From the NCBI RefSeq assembly GCF_016545825.1, contig NC_052617.1:57120472-57184471 (forward strand): DNA of 64,000 nt. The letters run 5' to 3'. A program made the translations under genes and the position numbers. Position 1 is the first letter of the stretch. Each line of letters starts with the position of its first letter. The stretch comes from Eucalyptus grandis (taxonomy: Eukaryota > Streptophyta > Magnoliopsida > Myrtales > Myrtaceae). Positions 12,420 through 25,243 of this stretch are shown in pieces. The notes beneath the pieces are model-generated. The model ran no database searches and was not told where the DNA came from. It worked only from the letters and a program-made list of their open reading frames with translations.

Positions 12420-12930
12420 CGTTTCTTCTAGGAAGGTGCCAAAGAAAATGACCGGTCAATTCCACGGCATGGCCAAAAAAAATTCCATGGCACGACCACT
12501 GATATGTAAAAGGACTTCGTAGAGCGTGCGTTGGGGACATTTGTCAAGCAATCAAACCATAGAATTCTACCATAATCGTCCGACTGTCGGCAGGATCCAT
12601 TTATAAAATCCGAACTAAAGGAATCCAATCAATGGTTTGGAAATAACTATTCAAAATTACATGCCGTAAAGATTCGATCTTTTGTATGTCTGGTTTTGTA
12701 GCGAGAAATTCGTGAGCGTGTCGAGTTTTTGTAAGCTTGGTCCATTGATTTTATGAGGTCTGACACAAAGCTCATTATGTTGGTCGAGTTCACATGGATT
12801 GGTCCACTCGGAACGATGGATTTATTTAATAAGAATAAAAAGGGAAAGGGCAGGATGAGTGGGACTGATTGGCCGATCATGGGAAGCTTAGGAGTGGAGT
12901 GGATTTTGGAGAGATGAATGCCATCGCCAT
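12420..12930. repeat. Upstream flank duplicated with the AAA-ATPase gene
   Basis: Text such as 'ccatagaattct', 'ataaaat.cg.actaaa.gaatcc' and 'ctgatt.gcc.at' recurs in the same order at about 23900-24340. The tandem duplication therefore carried at least 650 bases of upstream DNA with each gene copy. Confidence 0.75.
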
Positions 12931-13139
12931 TGGTCTCTTATGCGCGTCCTCCTCCAACTTCTCCATCTCAAAAGGAGTGAAATTGTCACCGTGACAACTA
13001 CCGGTACACGACACTTCACTGTTAAAATATGTATTAAGTTTGAGCTCGTCAAACGAAGCTCGACTGCTGAAAATATGTGAAATGGGTTGCATGTAAGTCA
13101 AAAATTTGCGTGGGAGAATTACGGGTCGAGGTTTCACGA

Positions 13140-14764
13140 TAGGGGTGAGCGGTTCCAGGTTCCCGTTCGGTTCCGTCCGGAACTCGGAACCTGCACCGCC
13201 AGTACAGGTTCCTCATTTTGAGGAACCCAACCTACCCCCGTGAACCCGGGAACCTTGGAACCCCCGTCCCGGGTTCCAGGGTCACGGCCAGGTTCCAACA
13301 GTTTTTTTTTTTTTTTTTTTTTTAGATTTAAACTATAACATATGCGCACGTTACCCAAAAAACTATAACGTACGTGCACGTTACCAAAAAAATATAACAT
13401 ATGCGCACGTTACCCAAAAAAATTATAACATGCACGCACGTTACTAAAAAAAAATATAACGTATGCGCACGTTACCAAAAAAAAAAAAATTATAACATGC
13501 ACACACGTTACTAAAAAAAAATATAACGTATGCGCACGTTACCAAAAAAAAACTATAATGTACGTGTATACTACACGGTAACTTCCCATTGACATGTTAT
13601 CTTAATACATTAACTTCGCACTGCACAACAATAATAGAATATAATTAGAAATTTCAAAACAAATAGCAAACTAGAAAGTAGAAATAAAACACCACTAGAA
13701 CAAGAATGTCTAGAGATACAAGTTTTGAAAAAATTTCGATTAAACCCTTAAATGAACTCAGAAAATTCTGAAATTTGGACACGTTGTATTTAAGACCTAG
13801 AGGTACAAGTTTCATGAAGAAATCGTAGTCCAATTCGTTCTGGATTAAAAGATAAAATCGATTAATTTTTCCTATTCTCTACTTGCACAGTTTTTGAAAC
13901 ATTTTTTTTTTTTTGGTTAAATAGGCAAATGAACTACAAAAATTACGAAATTTAAATATGTTGTAGGGAAGACATGAAAGAGATATTTCATGCAGAACAC
14001 ATTTCCAAAAGAACCTCATACAAAATGATATAGTCCACGCATTGCAACTTACAAGATCCGAACACATCAGATTGCACAGTTTTAGAAACATTTCCGATTA
14101 AATACCCAAATGACCTTCAAAAATTATGAAATTCGACTATGTGATAGTCAAGACCATAAGGTAGATACTTCATGAAAAAATTGAAGTCAAATTCGTCCTA
14201 GATAATTAAATATGGACGGTTAAAATCCCTGTTCGTAGTACTGTAATTCCAGATCTAACCATCTCCAAAGGACCACGATTTCACCTACCTATTCTTGTTT
14301 TTTTTTCTCTAAATTTTTTATATGTTGTATCTCAGGATGTCCTTTACAACTTTTGTTAAGAAACCGAAGTGAAATTTCGACAAAAAGGTTGCCTTACAGT
14401 CCATGCATTCATCAAGGGTCGGTCCCAAAATCTCCAGATCCAGTCTTTCCAAAGAATAACGATTTCACCCACTTATACTTGTTTGTTTTGTCCCAAATTT
14501 GAGTATGTTATACTCCAAGAAGTCCTTTACAACTTTCATTTAGAGGCGAAGCCAAAATTCAACTAGAACATCATATACAAGTCACTAAAATATCCACGGT
14601 CGAGCTTTTTCTGCCCTAAGTAACGGTTCCGGTTCTGGTTCCGAAATAGGTTCCGGTTCCGGAACCGGAACTGGAACCGGTCCCCTTGGAACCGGGAACC
14701 GAACCGGACCCTCCTCCGGTTTGGTTCCGGTTCCCGGGTTACCCGGGAACCGCGCTCAGCCCTA
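13140..14764. mobile_element. Non-autonomous hAT element, 1625 bp
   Basis: The ends are TAGGGGTGAGC and, reversed, TAGGGCTGAGC. They are flanked by a perfect 8-bp duplication TTTCACGA (13132-13139 and 14765-14772), the hAT signature. Both subterminal regions (13145-13300 and 14625-14760) are packed with GGTTCC/GGAACC words in opposite orientation, the usual transposase-binding arrangement. The interior has a T run, a cluster of 'cgcacgtta' units (13340-13570) and no transposase, so movement would need a transposase supplied in trans. It sits upstream of the AAA-ATPase gene, about 870 bases before the start codon. Confidence 0.9.
13340..13575. repeat. 'ataacgtatgcgcacgttacc' tandem repeat inside the hAT element
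   Basis: About eight imperfect copies of a roughly 28-base unit alternating 'gcacgttac', an A run and 'tataac'. Confidence 0.85.
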
Positions 14765-14772
14765 TTTCACGA

Positions 14773-15856
14773 AGCGTGAAGAAGAATCAATTGCACGGGA
14801 CCTGTCGCCCTCTCCATGTCCTGTTTACATTATTGGAATCTTTGGGACGTTGAATTTATTGCCGCCGAAAGACTTATTTTGTTCACACAGAAAAAGGGCC
14901 TTTGTTCGTACAGAAAAAGCAACTGACATATTATATTATATTTATTTGTGGGGTCAGTGGGTTGAATAATTGATGAAGGATGTGGACTTATTTTGTCCCT
15001 CTCATTGACTCTTTTCAAGCGTAGCTGCACAAAGGGAAAGAGTAGGTGGAGCTCCCACCTTACCTTCTGCTGTCTTTCAACCAACCGAAGAAGCCTTCAT
15101 TGTGCAGCAAGAAATGATGGGAAGGTTCTCTTGGTTATAAATAGAGTTCTCTTAACGATGAAGGTGGGCCTTTGTGCATCGAGAAAATATAAGAGTTTTT
15201 TTTAGCTACATTGATTAATATTATAATTTATCATTTTATGGGATTGGTCTAAGGTAAAATAGAAGATTTCTTAATTAGTTTAATATAGAAATAACTAGTG
15301 AAGTATGACTAAAAACTTTATAAATAATGCTTAAATCTATTTTCTAACCCTAACACACAATTATTCTCACATAAGAACCGTTAATTGAATGCTAAAAGCA
15401 TAGAGTAGTTTCATTAAGCTAATGATTAGAGGACAATAACTCTTGAATTTGGATCGTCGTTATTACGTATTAAGAACCATGGATTCCAAATTATATATCC
15501 AATATATATTTGCAAATCTATTCCAAATCTATATGTTCTTAATCCTAGCTATGGAGATTGTAGGATGTGCTTTCGCGGCTTACAGAAAAGATTGAACTTT
15601 GAGATTGCACAAAAGATAATTGTGCAAAGAGTTCTTCTCATGAGGGTCTTGCTTGTTGTAATTGTATCCTATAGTAATTTTAGCTAGTTGAATTCATGTG
15701 ATTAGAATTTGTGTAATTCTTTGAGTAAAATTTCATTAGTCATCGCGAGAGGTTAAACACTAGATGGGTTATTAAGTGTAATTAGAAGTTAGGAAACACC
15801 TAGAGAGTATATGAATACTTTGATGATTGTAATTTTCATTGTATCGTTTGTTTTAG
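14773..15856. other. No gene recognised
   Basis: This continues the flank that the hAT insertion interrupted at 13139. Only short frames without motifs are present. Confidence 0.5.
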
Positions 15857-16320
15857 GGTTAATACCATGAAAAACTCAAAACGGTATATTTATGACAAAT
15901 CTATCCAAATTTAATTTTTTTACCATAAATAAACCTCAAACTAGTGTACTTATGATAAATTTATCTCAAATTAATTGTTGACCAACAAAAATCACAAACC
16001 GGTATACTTGTAACAAATTTACCCTCCATTAGCTTTCATTAAATTTAATCATTAAATTTACTAACCTAGATGACACACGGTGAAGTGGCAAGTTCACTCC
16101 GTAAAGTAAATATCACAAAAAATCCTAAATTTGTCACAGGTATATCAATTTGAGGTTTTCTATGGTGAAAAATTAGTTGGAAACAATTTTGATATTGGCG
16201 TACTAGTTTGGGAGTTTTTCTAATATTAAAAAATTAGTTTATGATAAATTTTTTATAAGGGTATCAATTTGGGGTTTTCATGATATTAATAATTTATTTC
16301 ATGGTGAAATTCTATGCTAC
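15857..16320. mobile_element. Fold-back repeat ('accatgaaaaactc...tatgacaaat')
   Basis: Phrases like 'taccatgaaaaactcaaaac', 'ggtatacttgtaacaaattt' and 'taccataaataaacctcaaac' run left to right from 15857 to about 16030. They return in reverse complement ('tttgaggttttctatggt', 'tttggggttttcatgatatt') from 16130 to 16290. This is a short inverted-repeat element of the Mutator-like type. I see no clear target duplication. Confidence 0.55.
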
Positions 16321-17360
16321 TTTCCCATGAATGCATGTTCCGATATTCAAATAAGTACACATAACTTCGATGTCGATTTATTTCCTTCCTTATGTTTATT
16401 ATTATATTTGCTTGTCGGACATATATTCACGACACTTACTTTCATACCTCTCCCCGAAATCTTGGTCTACATTAATCATTCTGATGTTTCAAAGAGTTGC
16501 GTGTAGGAACTAGGGAGTCCATCGAGAAAAAGAGAGAATAAAGCCAAAAATGTCTCAAGAAAGGTTGAAATAGAGAGATCGGCTTTGGTTTTTGGCTAAA
16601 ATGATGTATCCTTTTAAGTACAAGAAGAATAGTCCAGTGAAGATAAGAAGAAGAAAAGGGAAAGGGTTTTGTGAAGTTTTAGATTAGAGAGAGGGGCGAT
16701 GTATCAAGGTCTTTGAGAGGGGACCATGGGATTGGAAAGGATGTGGTTAATGGGAACATTATTTGGTCCAATCTTTGATGCACACACCATTCAAGTCTAC
16801 CAAAGTAAATGGGGGAGATATGATCTTAATATCACATCCCTAAATATGCGAAAAATATAAATATGTAAATATTATTTTTTGTGTAAAACTTTTATGAGAC
16901 ATACTTTTTATCAACATTTTTATTGGTGGGGTGGATTGTAGAGATGAGAAAATATTACATGCAACTGCAATGTCATGTCACTTATGCAATAGTCCATTCA
17001 CAGTGCAACACGTTTCAATTTTAAGTTTTTACTTTTCCTTCTATTTCTTTTCCCCATTCCTTTTCCTTTATTCATTCCTTTCATTCCACTAGGACCACAA
17101 CAAACATACTTAACTTAGACTCATCATCAGTTCAAACCTATGAATTGCCTTCCGCTACCACCTCACTATCGTCTCAGTCCTTTGTCCATCACCATGTCAA
17201 AGCCCAAAGAAAAGACATGATCTAAGAGGGTTTTTGAACTACAGATTGTGACTGGATCCATTAATGAGAAACCCTCGAATCTCCCAAGTCCTAAGGTTTT
17301 CTTATGTATTCTAGAATAATCCTGAGGGTGGGCAATGTTGTGAATTAACATTATTGTAAT
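16321..17360. other. No gene; contains a piece shared with 24390-24480
   Basis: The text near 16520-16560 ('gagaaaaagagagaataaa', 'ctcaagaaag') also occurs at 24445-24485. This suggests the AAA-ATPase duplication unit once extended this far. Nothing else is recognisable. Confidence 0.45.
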
Positions 17361-19500
17361 AAATGCGGGTTATTAAGTAGATGAGGAGATGCAATCTCTA
17401 CCATTAGATTGATGAGAGATATACAATTATGGTTAGGGCCTCCTTTCTCTCCTGTGTATCCATCTCACAAGTGAATACAATCTTTAGAGCTTCTCTCTCT
17501 AGAATTTATTTATCTATGGTTCTCATAAGCATGAGTAAGTGAGATTGACTTGGGAAAAAATTCCTAAGGCCGCACATGTAAGGGAACGCTAGATTGATTG
17601 ACTCGTGTCAAGTGGTATTAAAAGTTAGGTCGTTCCAAGACACAATGGACCCATGTTTTGGCCTATTGACCGTCCACGATGAGGAGCATTGAGATGGAAA
17701 GGCCACTGAGGATTGTGGGAGAGCCTCCAAGAATCTAGCCACCCAAGCAAAAAAGGGCCGTGGTAACTCAAGTTAGAGGGACATATGGGTGACTTGGAGA
17801 CTTGCATGGTGAAGATGGAGAATGTCGTCACAAACCTCCAAGGAATGGTTGAGGGAACCTTCTGTGATCATCGAAGGAGGCGAGACCAGTAACGAGGGAG
17901 CTCAAGGCCAAAGTGCAAGGGCATAGATATGCATTGGGAGAACTCCAAAGGGAGACACTGGGAAGCCTAACTAACATAACCAAAGAACTCAAGTAGGGGG
18001 ATGATGCCTTGGAGGCCTTGGTAGAGGCCATGCACGTGGAAATGACTAAGCTTTAGGCAAAGGTTACCAAGGTAGAAGTAGCATGCATGAATGGGATGGT
18101 CACCGTTCAAACAAGTCCACAAGTGGACACCACGAAGCCAAAGTAGTTCAAAGGTTCATGGATGGCCAATGATATGGTCAACTTCCTATGGTACATGGAA
18201 CTATACTTAAATTCCATTGGGGGTTACCAATAGTGCACTATGGATAAGTACTGCAACTATGTACTTGATCAATAATGCTTTGTTGTGGTGGTATCGTAGG
18301 TCCAATGATGGGAGTGGTGAACCTATCACAAACCTAGGAAGTGTTCATCAAGGAACTCCAACGACAATACTATCCCACGTATGCAAAAGAGGAAGCTTAG
18401 GAGGAACTCCGTTGCCTAGAGCAAAAGAGAGGACTTCGGGATTATGTGAAGAAATTCTTGGAGTTGCTACTTCAAATCCCATCCACGAACAACAAGAAGG
18501 CTTACTAGCAACTCGTGGGTGGCCTCAAATCATAGGTGAAACAAGAGTTGAAGTGACACAATGCGAGCGATCTCTCTACGACCATGTCCATGGCCGAGAC
18601 CCTTGGGAAGTACAAAGCACCTTCCCCTTGCAAATCGAGCTCCCGATCAAGGGACAAGGTCACCGGGTGGGGTAGATCACAGCAAGTTCCATTGCTCAAG
18701 TAGAAGCAAGCTACTAGTGGCCCTTCTAAGAGAAAGGCGAAGTGAGTAGTGGATGACATAAGAAGGAATGCCCAGCCTTCAAGTGGTTTTGTGCAACGAT
18801 GCACAGATGGCTTGTGAATGCCAACTCCAAGCAAACTTGTAGCGCTTGTCAAGAATCACGAGGAAAAGCAAGAGGAGGCATGATTAGGTTCGTTGCAAAT
18901 CCTAAGCTCAATCAAGTACATGAAGGCAAACAAGCCCAAAAACTCATGTTCTTGGATGTGACGATCGAAGGAACCATGATGAGTGTACTCGTGGACATTA
19001 GGGCATCCAATCTATTCATGTCGGAAGAGGCCACAAAGAAACTCATCTTTTGAGTTGAGAAAGTAGCCAGGTGGTTCAAGACGGTGAATTCCAAGGAAGT
19101 CCCAACATGCTACATGGCTAGGGACATAAAGGTTAAGCATGAGCAGTGCACCTTCGCATAGCGAGAAGTGCGCCTTCGCATAGCGGGAAGTGCCATTCCT
19201 AGGGCACATCGTCAACAGTGGACAAGTGTGGATGGAGTCAGCCAAGATCCAGGCCATTGTGGATTGAGAGTTGTCAATTTGGGTAATAGAGAAGAGATCG
19301 TTCCTTGATCTTGCTAATCACTACCGACAAGTCATTCAAAATTATTCAAGTATCTCCATGCCACACATGGATATGCTGAAAAATGAGATGCTATGGGAGT
19401 GAAAGGATCAATACCAAAAGACGTTCAATTGGCTAAAGCAAGCAATGCAAGGAGCTAGTGCTCGTGCTGTCCCGACCATGCCAAGCTATTCAATTGATTA
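17361..19500 (+). mobile_element. Decayed Ty3-gypsy retrotransposon (LTR end, gag, protease, 3' part of RT)
   Basis: A degenerate primer site, 'tggtattaaaag', lies at about 17614, after probable LTR sequence. Gag follows: 18217-18480 in mixed frames gives 'STATMYLINNALLWWYRRS' and the 'LRDYVKEFLELL'-like run typical of Ty3-gypsy gag. At 18945-19050 the retropepsin region reads 'MFLDVTIEG..MSVLVDIRASNLFMSEEA', with the catalytic D-T-G changed to D-I-R. From 19190 the end of reverse transcriptase appears ('FLGHIV', then 'KIQAIVD', 'RSFLDLANHYR'). Most of RT and all of integrase are missing, and many stops interrupt the frames. It is non-functional. Confidence 0.8.
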
Positions 19501-19612
19501 ATTTATCATAAGTATATTAGTTTAGAATTTTTATGGTCAAAAAATTAGTTCAGAGCAAATTTATTATAGATGTGCTGGTTTGGAGGTTTTCATGCTACTA
19601 GTCCTTTCAAAT
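19490..19612. repeat. Reversed copy of the 15857 repeat arm
   Basis: 'tttggaggttttcatgctact' and 'attagttcagagcaaattta' match, in reverse complement, the start of the 15857 repeat. It may be the far end of an element split by the gypsy insertion, or a second fragment. Confidence 0.45.
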
Positions 19613-22140
19613 AAAAGTAAATAGAAGTCAGGTGAGAGGAGAGATGGCCGGTGCGTTCCACGCACGCTTAAAAGATGCTTAGTGGCGATGAGAGGAGACG
19701 ATGAGAACCAGCCATGCTCAACCCCTCCCCCTTCTGCTTTTGCTTTGTTTCCTTGGGAGAAGTGAATGTACAGATTGGCAAAAATATATCATTCAATGAT
19801 TACCTCAATAAGGAATTGTCATTTGGTATTACGATGTTTCAATAGTCACATCTTTCGTGCTATAAGAAAGGAAGAAAAATTGGAACAATGTTTGACTGCA
19901 CAAGCGACGATTAATAATTAATTGAGAATGAATGGTGCGAAATCCGTCTATCACACCATAGCGATAGTTCAATTAATGAAGTACATGGTACTTTTTTTAT
20001 ATATAAAATAAAAGAGTTGGGAGATGGGTCCAACTGAACAATGCCTTTTGAACGCTGTTAAAAGGGCCGTATCACCGAAGCGCTAGAGGTCAAGGAACTA
20101 ATTCGTCAACACAATAATCACTCATTAGTGTCGTGAGCGGGTTCGACCTCTTACAAGCTAGTAAGTTGGAAAGTATAATCGTGCATCACTAGCCTACTAA
20201 AGCCATGGATGAAAGTCTTATGAAATTAGGTGGAGGAGGTTTATTGAATTTCACATTTATGTCATCGAGGCATATATAACCAACAAATGGAAGGAGAGGA
20301 AGATCTTCGATTTTGCAATATGTTGATTCTCTGTCATTAGGGAAAGTTCAATCGCAACATCGTCACTTGCACGCTGACAAGCTCTTCCAACCCCACTTAA
20401 GCCGACATTTGCAGGAAAAGTTCAATTTGTAAGCAAGAGGGACCCAATTTTCTCCACTCACCTATTTCTCTTTATATAGAATAAGTCTCCTTTCGGCTTT
20501 TGAATAGAAGTTTTATTTCGAACTATCTAATCGAAAATATTTCTTTGCGAAAGGTGAAGCCATTCTTACAAAATAAAACCGAAAAAAAAAAAATTAAGTA
20601 TATGAAGCCCATTTGTAGATAACCTATTTCTTTAAAATGAATACAAGTTTATGATTTGATAAATTGAAAAAGCGTCACAACCAACTATCCGTGTGCCAGG
20701 TTTAAAGAGAGAGAAAGCAAAAAAAAAAAGGAATAGAGACTCGAAGCTCTCCAAGCCGCTGAAAGTTCTGGGTGTCTTCTTTATCGTGGACACATATATG
20801 TTGTATGGATACCTCGAAGTAATGATGTTCATGCAGTTGTCGGTCCATCTACATCTAGGATTCCAAGTTGATGTCGGAAACATTGGACTTAAGTGCAGGC
20901 CAAGTACATATGAGGGATGTGCTAGGACTAGACTCAACGAGTCTACAAATGCTTTTCCACCACCATGAAGACAAAAGCATTAGATTGCATATGCTGTCGA
21001 GAGAATGTTTTAGGACATGAAAGCTGAATTTTAGCCCATGAGTCTTTCCTCATTTTCAGTCCATGCTCTGAAAGAAAGGCTAACAACTTTGGGAAAGCTT
21101 AGGTGCATTTCTGCATGAAACAGTTAAACCAACACCACGGTACAGTTAACGCTAAAACAAGCAAAGCCCAACTCTCTTCCATGAGTGTTCTACCAATGTC
21201 AAATCAAAACTTTTAAGTCAATGCACACCAGTTCATGCATCAGTTCACGACATTCTTTTCAAGAATAACCATTTTCCATCGTTACACCAATTATACGAAC
21301 ACGAATTAACTAAGCAACAGGATCCCAACCTATGGGAATGAAAGTTGTATCCTCCTATCAGCGTTCAATACAAAATCGTACATAGCATTAGGAGCCGCCA
21401 CAAACTTATTTGGGGCCGCTTAGGAGCCAAGTGAAATGTGGAGAGATAAAATACTTCCTACAAACTAGAGATTCTAAATTCAGGAACTTGATTATACTAG
21501 TTGTTTAATTAATGACCATTTGATATCAATTCCCAATCTTTCAAAAACGATTTTCACACTATATTTTCCCATTTTATTATCCTATGTCAGTAAACAATGT
21601 TCATGCATGGATATGCAATCATATAAGTAAACAACCACAATCAAGTGACAAAGATAAAGTGAGAGAAATTAAACCCAATATGAGTGGGACAAAATTATAC
21701 AGGGCCTTGTTATCAAGCCCTGGGACATGAATCCTAGGAGTTAAATCAAAGTCTAACTCTTGACTAAAGAGAACTATCTACAAAAAGTTAAATCACCAAG
21801 TGAAACTAATTAAAACACGCATTGATAGGCAAGGATACCGCGAATATGAGAATGGATTAACAGCGACCTAGCAAGCGCTAGATTTGGATATGCAGGGAGC
21901 GAACACCATTACACTCCAGATTAATGAGACAACGGTTAAAACAACAGCTCCCAAATCAAGTCCCCAAGCAACACTTCTCCATGGAGAGAGAAGAAAACAT
22001 CAAACCCGATTTTTCGATAGAGGACCAGGATTTGTTATTTGACCACCATGCCATCAGCAAAACAGATTTGAAATTGGACACCCCCAACAAACCCTTTCTA
22101 AGAAACCAACATGTTGAATGCTCATGATCTGTCGGAACCC
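19613..22140. other. No gene recognised
   Basis: Only short frames without family motifs. It contains T/A runs and text near 21700 ('ggccttgttatca') also seen near 845, probably retrotransposon debris. It lies 3' of the second AAA-ATPase copy. Confidence 0.45.
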
Positions 22141-22161
22141 TTCATAGTAAAGTTTTCCCTC

Positions 22162-23670
22162 TCATTTTGCCTTCTCCGCTTCATCATCCTCCACTTTCTT
22201 GCGAGAATCGGTGTCGCAGTGGCTCCCATCTTTGGGGCTCTCCAGAGCCCTCTTCTCTTGCTCCTCCTCCTCCTCCTCCTCGCCGTTCAGCTCGCGCTCC
22301 CTCTCAACCCCCCGTACTTCTCGTTCCTCTCCGCTCTCGCCTTCAACGCCTCCAGCAACTCGCTCACTGCTTTCTCCTTGTTCCTCCGGTTCTTGATTAA
22401 GACTTCGCTTATGTCTGCTGGCGTCATCTTGGCCTTCTTGACTACCTCTCGGAGCTCGCTCGCCGCCGCCGCCTCACCAAGGTCCTCAGCCTCGCTGCCC
22501 AGGTAGTTATGGAGCAGGATCTTGAGCGCCGGGTACGAGCAGTAGCTCATGTAGATGTGCATGTCCATCCGGCCGCTCCGGAGCAACGCTGGGTCGAGCT
22601 TGTCGATGTGGTTAGTGGTGAACACGAAGATCCTCTCACTCCCGCAGCACGACCACAGGCCATCGGTGAAGTTGAGCAGTCCGGAGAGGGTGATCGGGTT
22701 GTTGTTCCCGTCCTCGCTACCCAATGCGGCATTAGGGGCACCAGGGTCGGAGCAGCTCCGACGCGCGAGGTCTTGGGGCGCCTTCGACCTGTTGCACAGA
22801 TTGGCCGAGCAGTCGATGTCCTCAATGACGATGATGGACTTGGAGCTCGTCCTCATGAGGAGATCTCGGAGCTCCGAGTTGGAGAGCACCTTGGTGAGCT
22901 CGAGGTCGTAGATGTCATAGCTGAGGAAATTGGCCATGGCAGCGATCATGCTAGATTTCCCCGTCCCGGGCGGGCCATAGAGCAGGTAGCCCCGCTTCCA
23001 GGCCCGGCCTGTCCGCTGGTAGAAGGCCTTCCCGGCCACGAAGTCACGGAGGTCCTCCATGATGTCCCTCTTCCTTTCCGGGTCCATGGCCAATGTGTCA
23101 AGGTGCTCGGGTGCTTGAAGAGCACTGGGTTCCACCCGCCGTGCGAATTAGTGTAGAGGAGGCGTTCTCGGTTCTTACGGCGGATGTCGTTGGCCTTGTC
23201 CATGATGTAGTCCAGGTAGGAGTCGAGGATACGGTCCCTGTCACATTTCCTGATCCGAAGCGTGAAGAAGCGTTTCTCACCCCGCGAGGAGGGCTTGACT
23301 GGCACTGCGTCACCGCATGCTCCCACTGGACGGAAACGCCGTCAAAGATGTCGGCGATGCAGTCGCTGTTGGTGAGGGTGAAGGTGGTGGAGCTGGAGTT
23401 GGGGGCGCGACTGAGGGAGAGGCGGCTGCAAGAGGCGGAGAGGAAGGAGCTGAGGTAGAGTTGGACGGCGTTGTAGAGATCGTTGATGCCAACGGCCTCG
23501 GTGATTTCGAAGTAGCAGTAGGAGGAGGAGAAGCCGAGGATCCGCTTCAGGAACCTGAGGGAGGCATAGCGGAGCTCCGGCGGGAGCACCGCCTGGAGGA
23601 GGGTCTGGCAGAAGGCCAAGGTGCCCAGGAGGGAGGCCAGAGAGGTCCAGGACTCCTTCATATCTGGCAT
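22162..23670 (-). pseudogene. Second AAA-ATPase copy, broken by three indels
   Basis: Close tandem paralogue of the gene at 10823-12268. From the ATG at 23670 it reads 'MPDMKESWTSLASLL' in frame, then gains two bases near 23285-23300 (the SRGEKRFF region), loses one base at about 23100 in the 'HPSTFDTLAMD' stretch, and loses another near 22290 in the acidic tail. Walker A (GPPGTGKSS), Walker B (IVIEDIDCS) and the arginine-finger region (DPALLRSGRMD) all survive, but in a frame that cannot be reached from the start codon. The tail in the original frame ends 'KKVEDDEAEKAK' and a stop at 22162. The three shifts sum to zero. Sequencing error cannot be excluded for the single-base losses, but all three together make a working protein unlikely. 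The promoter and TATA box are kept. Confidence 0.85.
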
Positions 23671-23768
23671 TCTTCGTGAATGAAAGTGAAGGTTTTCCTG
23701 GAGATTTCTGGGTGTGGAAGAAGGAGATGATGAAGAAGATGGGAGGGAGGGGGGAGCGTTGTGGTAAG

Positions 23769-23776
23769 TTAATATA
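23769..23776 (-). promoter_or_regulatory. TATA box of the second AAA-ATPase copy
   Basis: The minus strand reads TATATTAA about 100 bases before the ATG at 23670, matching the spacing in the first copy. Confidence 0.55.
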
Positions 23777-24379
23777 GGGGGAGAGAAGAGGGCCATGCCG
23801 GTCCACTTCAAAGCGAGCAGCAGACCACCACCCCATTGGACTCCATAAGTGTGTGTCTCTTTCCTTTTCACATTCTTCCTTTTCTTGGTGGAATTGCCCA
23901 GGAACGTGACTACTCAATTCCATGGAACGACCACAAAAATGTAGAGGCCTTCCTGAAGCGTGCCCCGGGTATATTTGTTAAGCAAACCGAACCATAGAAT
24001 TCTGCAATAATGTATAAAATTCGGACTAAAAGAATCCGATCGATAGTTCGTAGCTAACTATTTCAACGTAGATTCCACGAAATTTCAAATTTTCACCGCA
24101 TGTTCCTCGTAGCGTATATTTTCGTGCGTCAGTATCGTGGGGAGATATTCGAGGGTGCATCAAGTTGACGTAAGCTCGATTCATCTATTTCGTAAGGCTC
24201 AAGTAAGACTCTCCATCCACCGAACTCGATCCGATTGGAAATGACTCCTTCGCTTAATAAGAATTGAAAAAAGGGAAGGGGGCGGCTGAGTGTATCTGAT
24301 TAGCCCATTAACGGGGATCAGGAGTGAAGCAGAGGAACTTCTCTTCCTCAAAAGAATGGAGTAGTGACTGGGACACCCT

Positions 24380-25143
24380 CTCTCTCCTCGGCGACACTTA
24401 CTTTCCTCATTTTTCAATAAAGGGCGGTTGACAATGGGGAGCTTGTGGAGAAAAAGAGAGAATAAAAACAAAAAAGCCTCAAGAAAGCTGGAGAGAGAAA
24501 GAGAGACGGAGGTGGAGGGCGGGGGACAGAGACTTTGGGGTCGTGTTTCTTCTCTGTCGTGTTTCTTCTTGGATGAACTTTCGCCGGTATATTCTATTGC
24601 GAAGGAACAGGGAGGAAGGAAGCGCGACCAGGAAGGTTCAGGTCGTGGGTTCCGATCTTTCAGTCAAGAGAGGAAAAGACGTGTGGCTCTCCGATGAGAG
24701 AAAAACATTGGGTACTCCTGTCGTGCTCCGGTGCCCACTGAGAATACGGCACGTGTCCAAACTATTTCTCCTGACCCGTCATGAGGGATTGATATAGGAC
24801 ATCCGGCCCTACGACAAAGGGATCCGAGGGGAACGAGGTAGGGGGATAGGGCCGAACAGTACCGGCTCTAGAGTTGGATCCAGGTGAGTATCGCGCACGC
24901 ATGTGCATTGATACGAAGAGTGAGACCAAAAAAAAAGCTCGGCCCCTAGGCAATTTTTCTTTTTCTTTTTTTTTTGAAGATATAGGCACTTTTATGGTGA
25001 TTATTAACAATTTGTCGCAACCACTGCCGTGCCGATCTTCGCGCTCCCACCAAAGATTGTTTTTATGTTGACCCTTCCGTCTTTTCTTTCTAAATTAACG
25101 CAAGTTTCATCCTAAAAAGAAAGAAAGAAGATATTTTCAGTGG
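24380..25143. other. No gene recognised, up to the assembly gap
   Basis: Short frames only. Part of it (24445-24485) repeats text at 16520-16560. Confidence 0.45.
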
Positions 25144-25243
25144 NNNNNNNNNNNNNNNNNNNNNNNNNNNNNNNNNNNNNNNNNNNNNNNNNNNNNNNNN
25201 NNNNNNNNNNNNNNNNNNNNNNNNNNNNNNNNNNNNNNNNNNN
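25144..25243. other. Assembly gap (100 N)
   Basis: Exactly 100 N, the usual placeholder for a gap of unknown length. It separates the AAA-ATPase block from the receptor-kinase array and may hide the rest of RLK-A. Confidence 0.99.

Noticed and set aside
13340..13575. Regular 'cgcacgtta' units considered as a cluster of regulatory sites
   Set aside because: They lie within the hAT element and vary with A-run length, so tandem slippage within the transposon is the simpler reading.
22509..23156. 215-codon plus-strand frame over the second AAA-ATPase copy
   Set aside because: Antisense to a well-recognised coding sequence; the protein has no family features.
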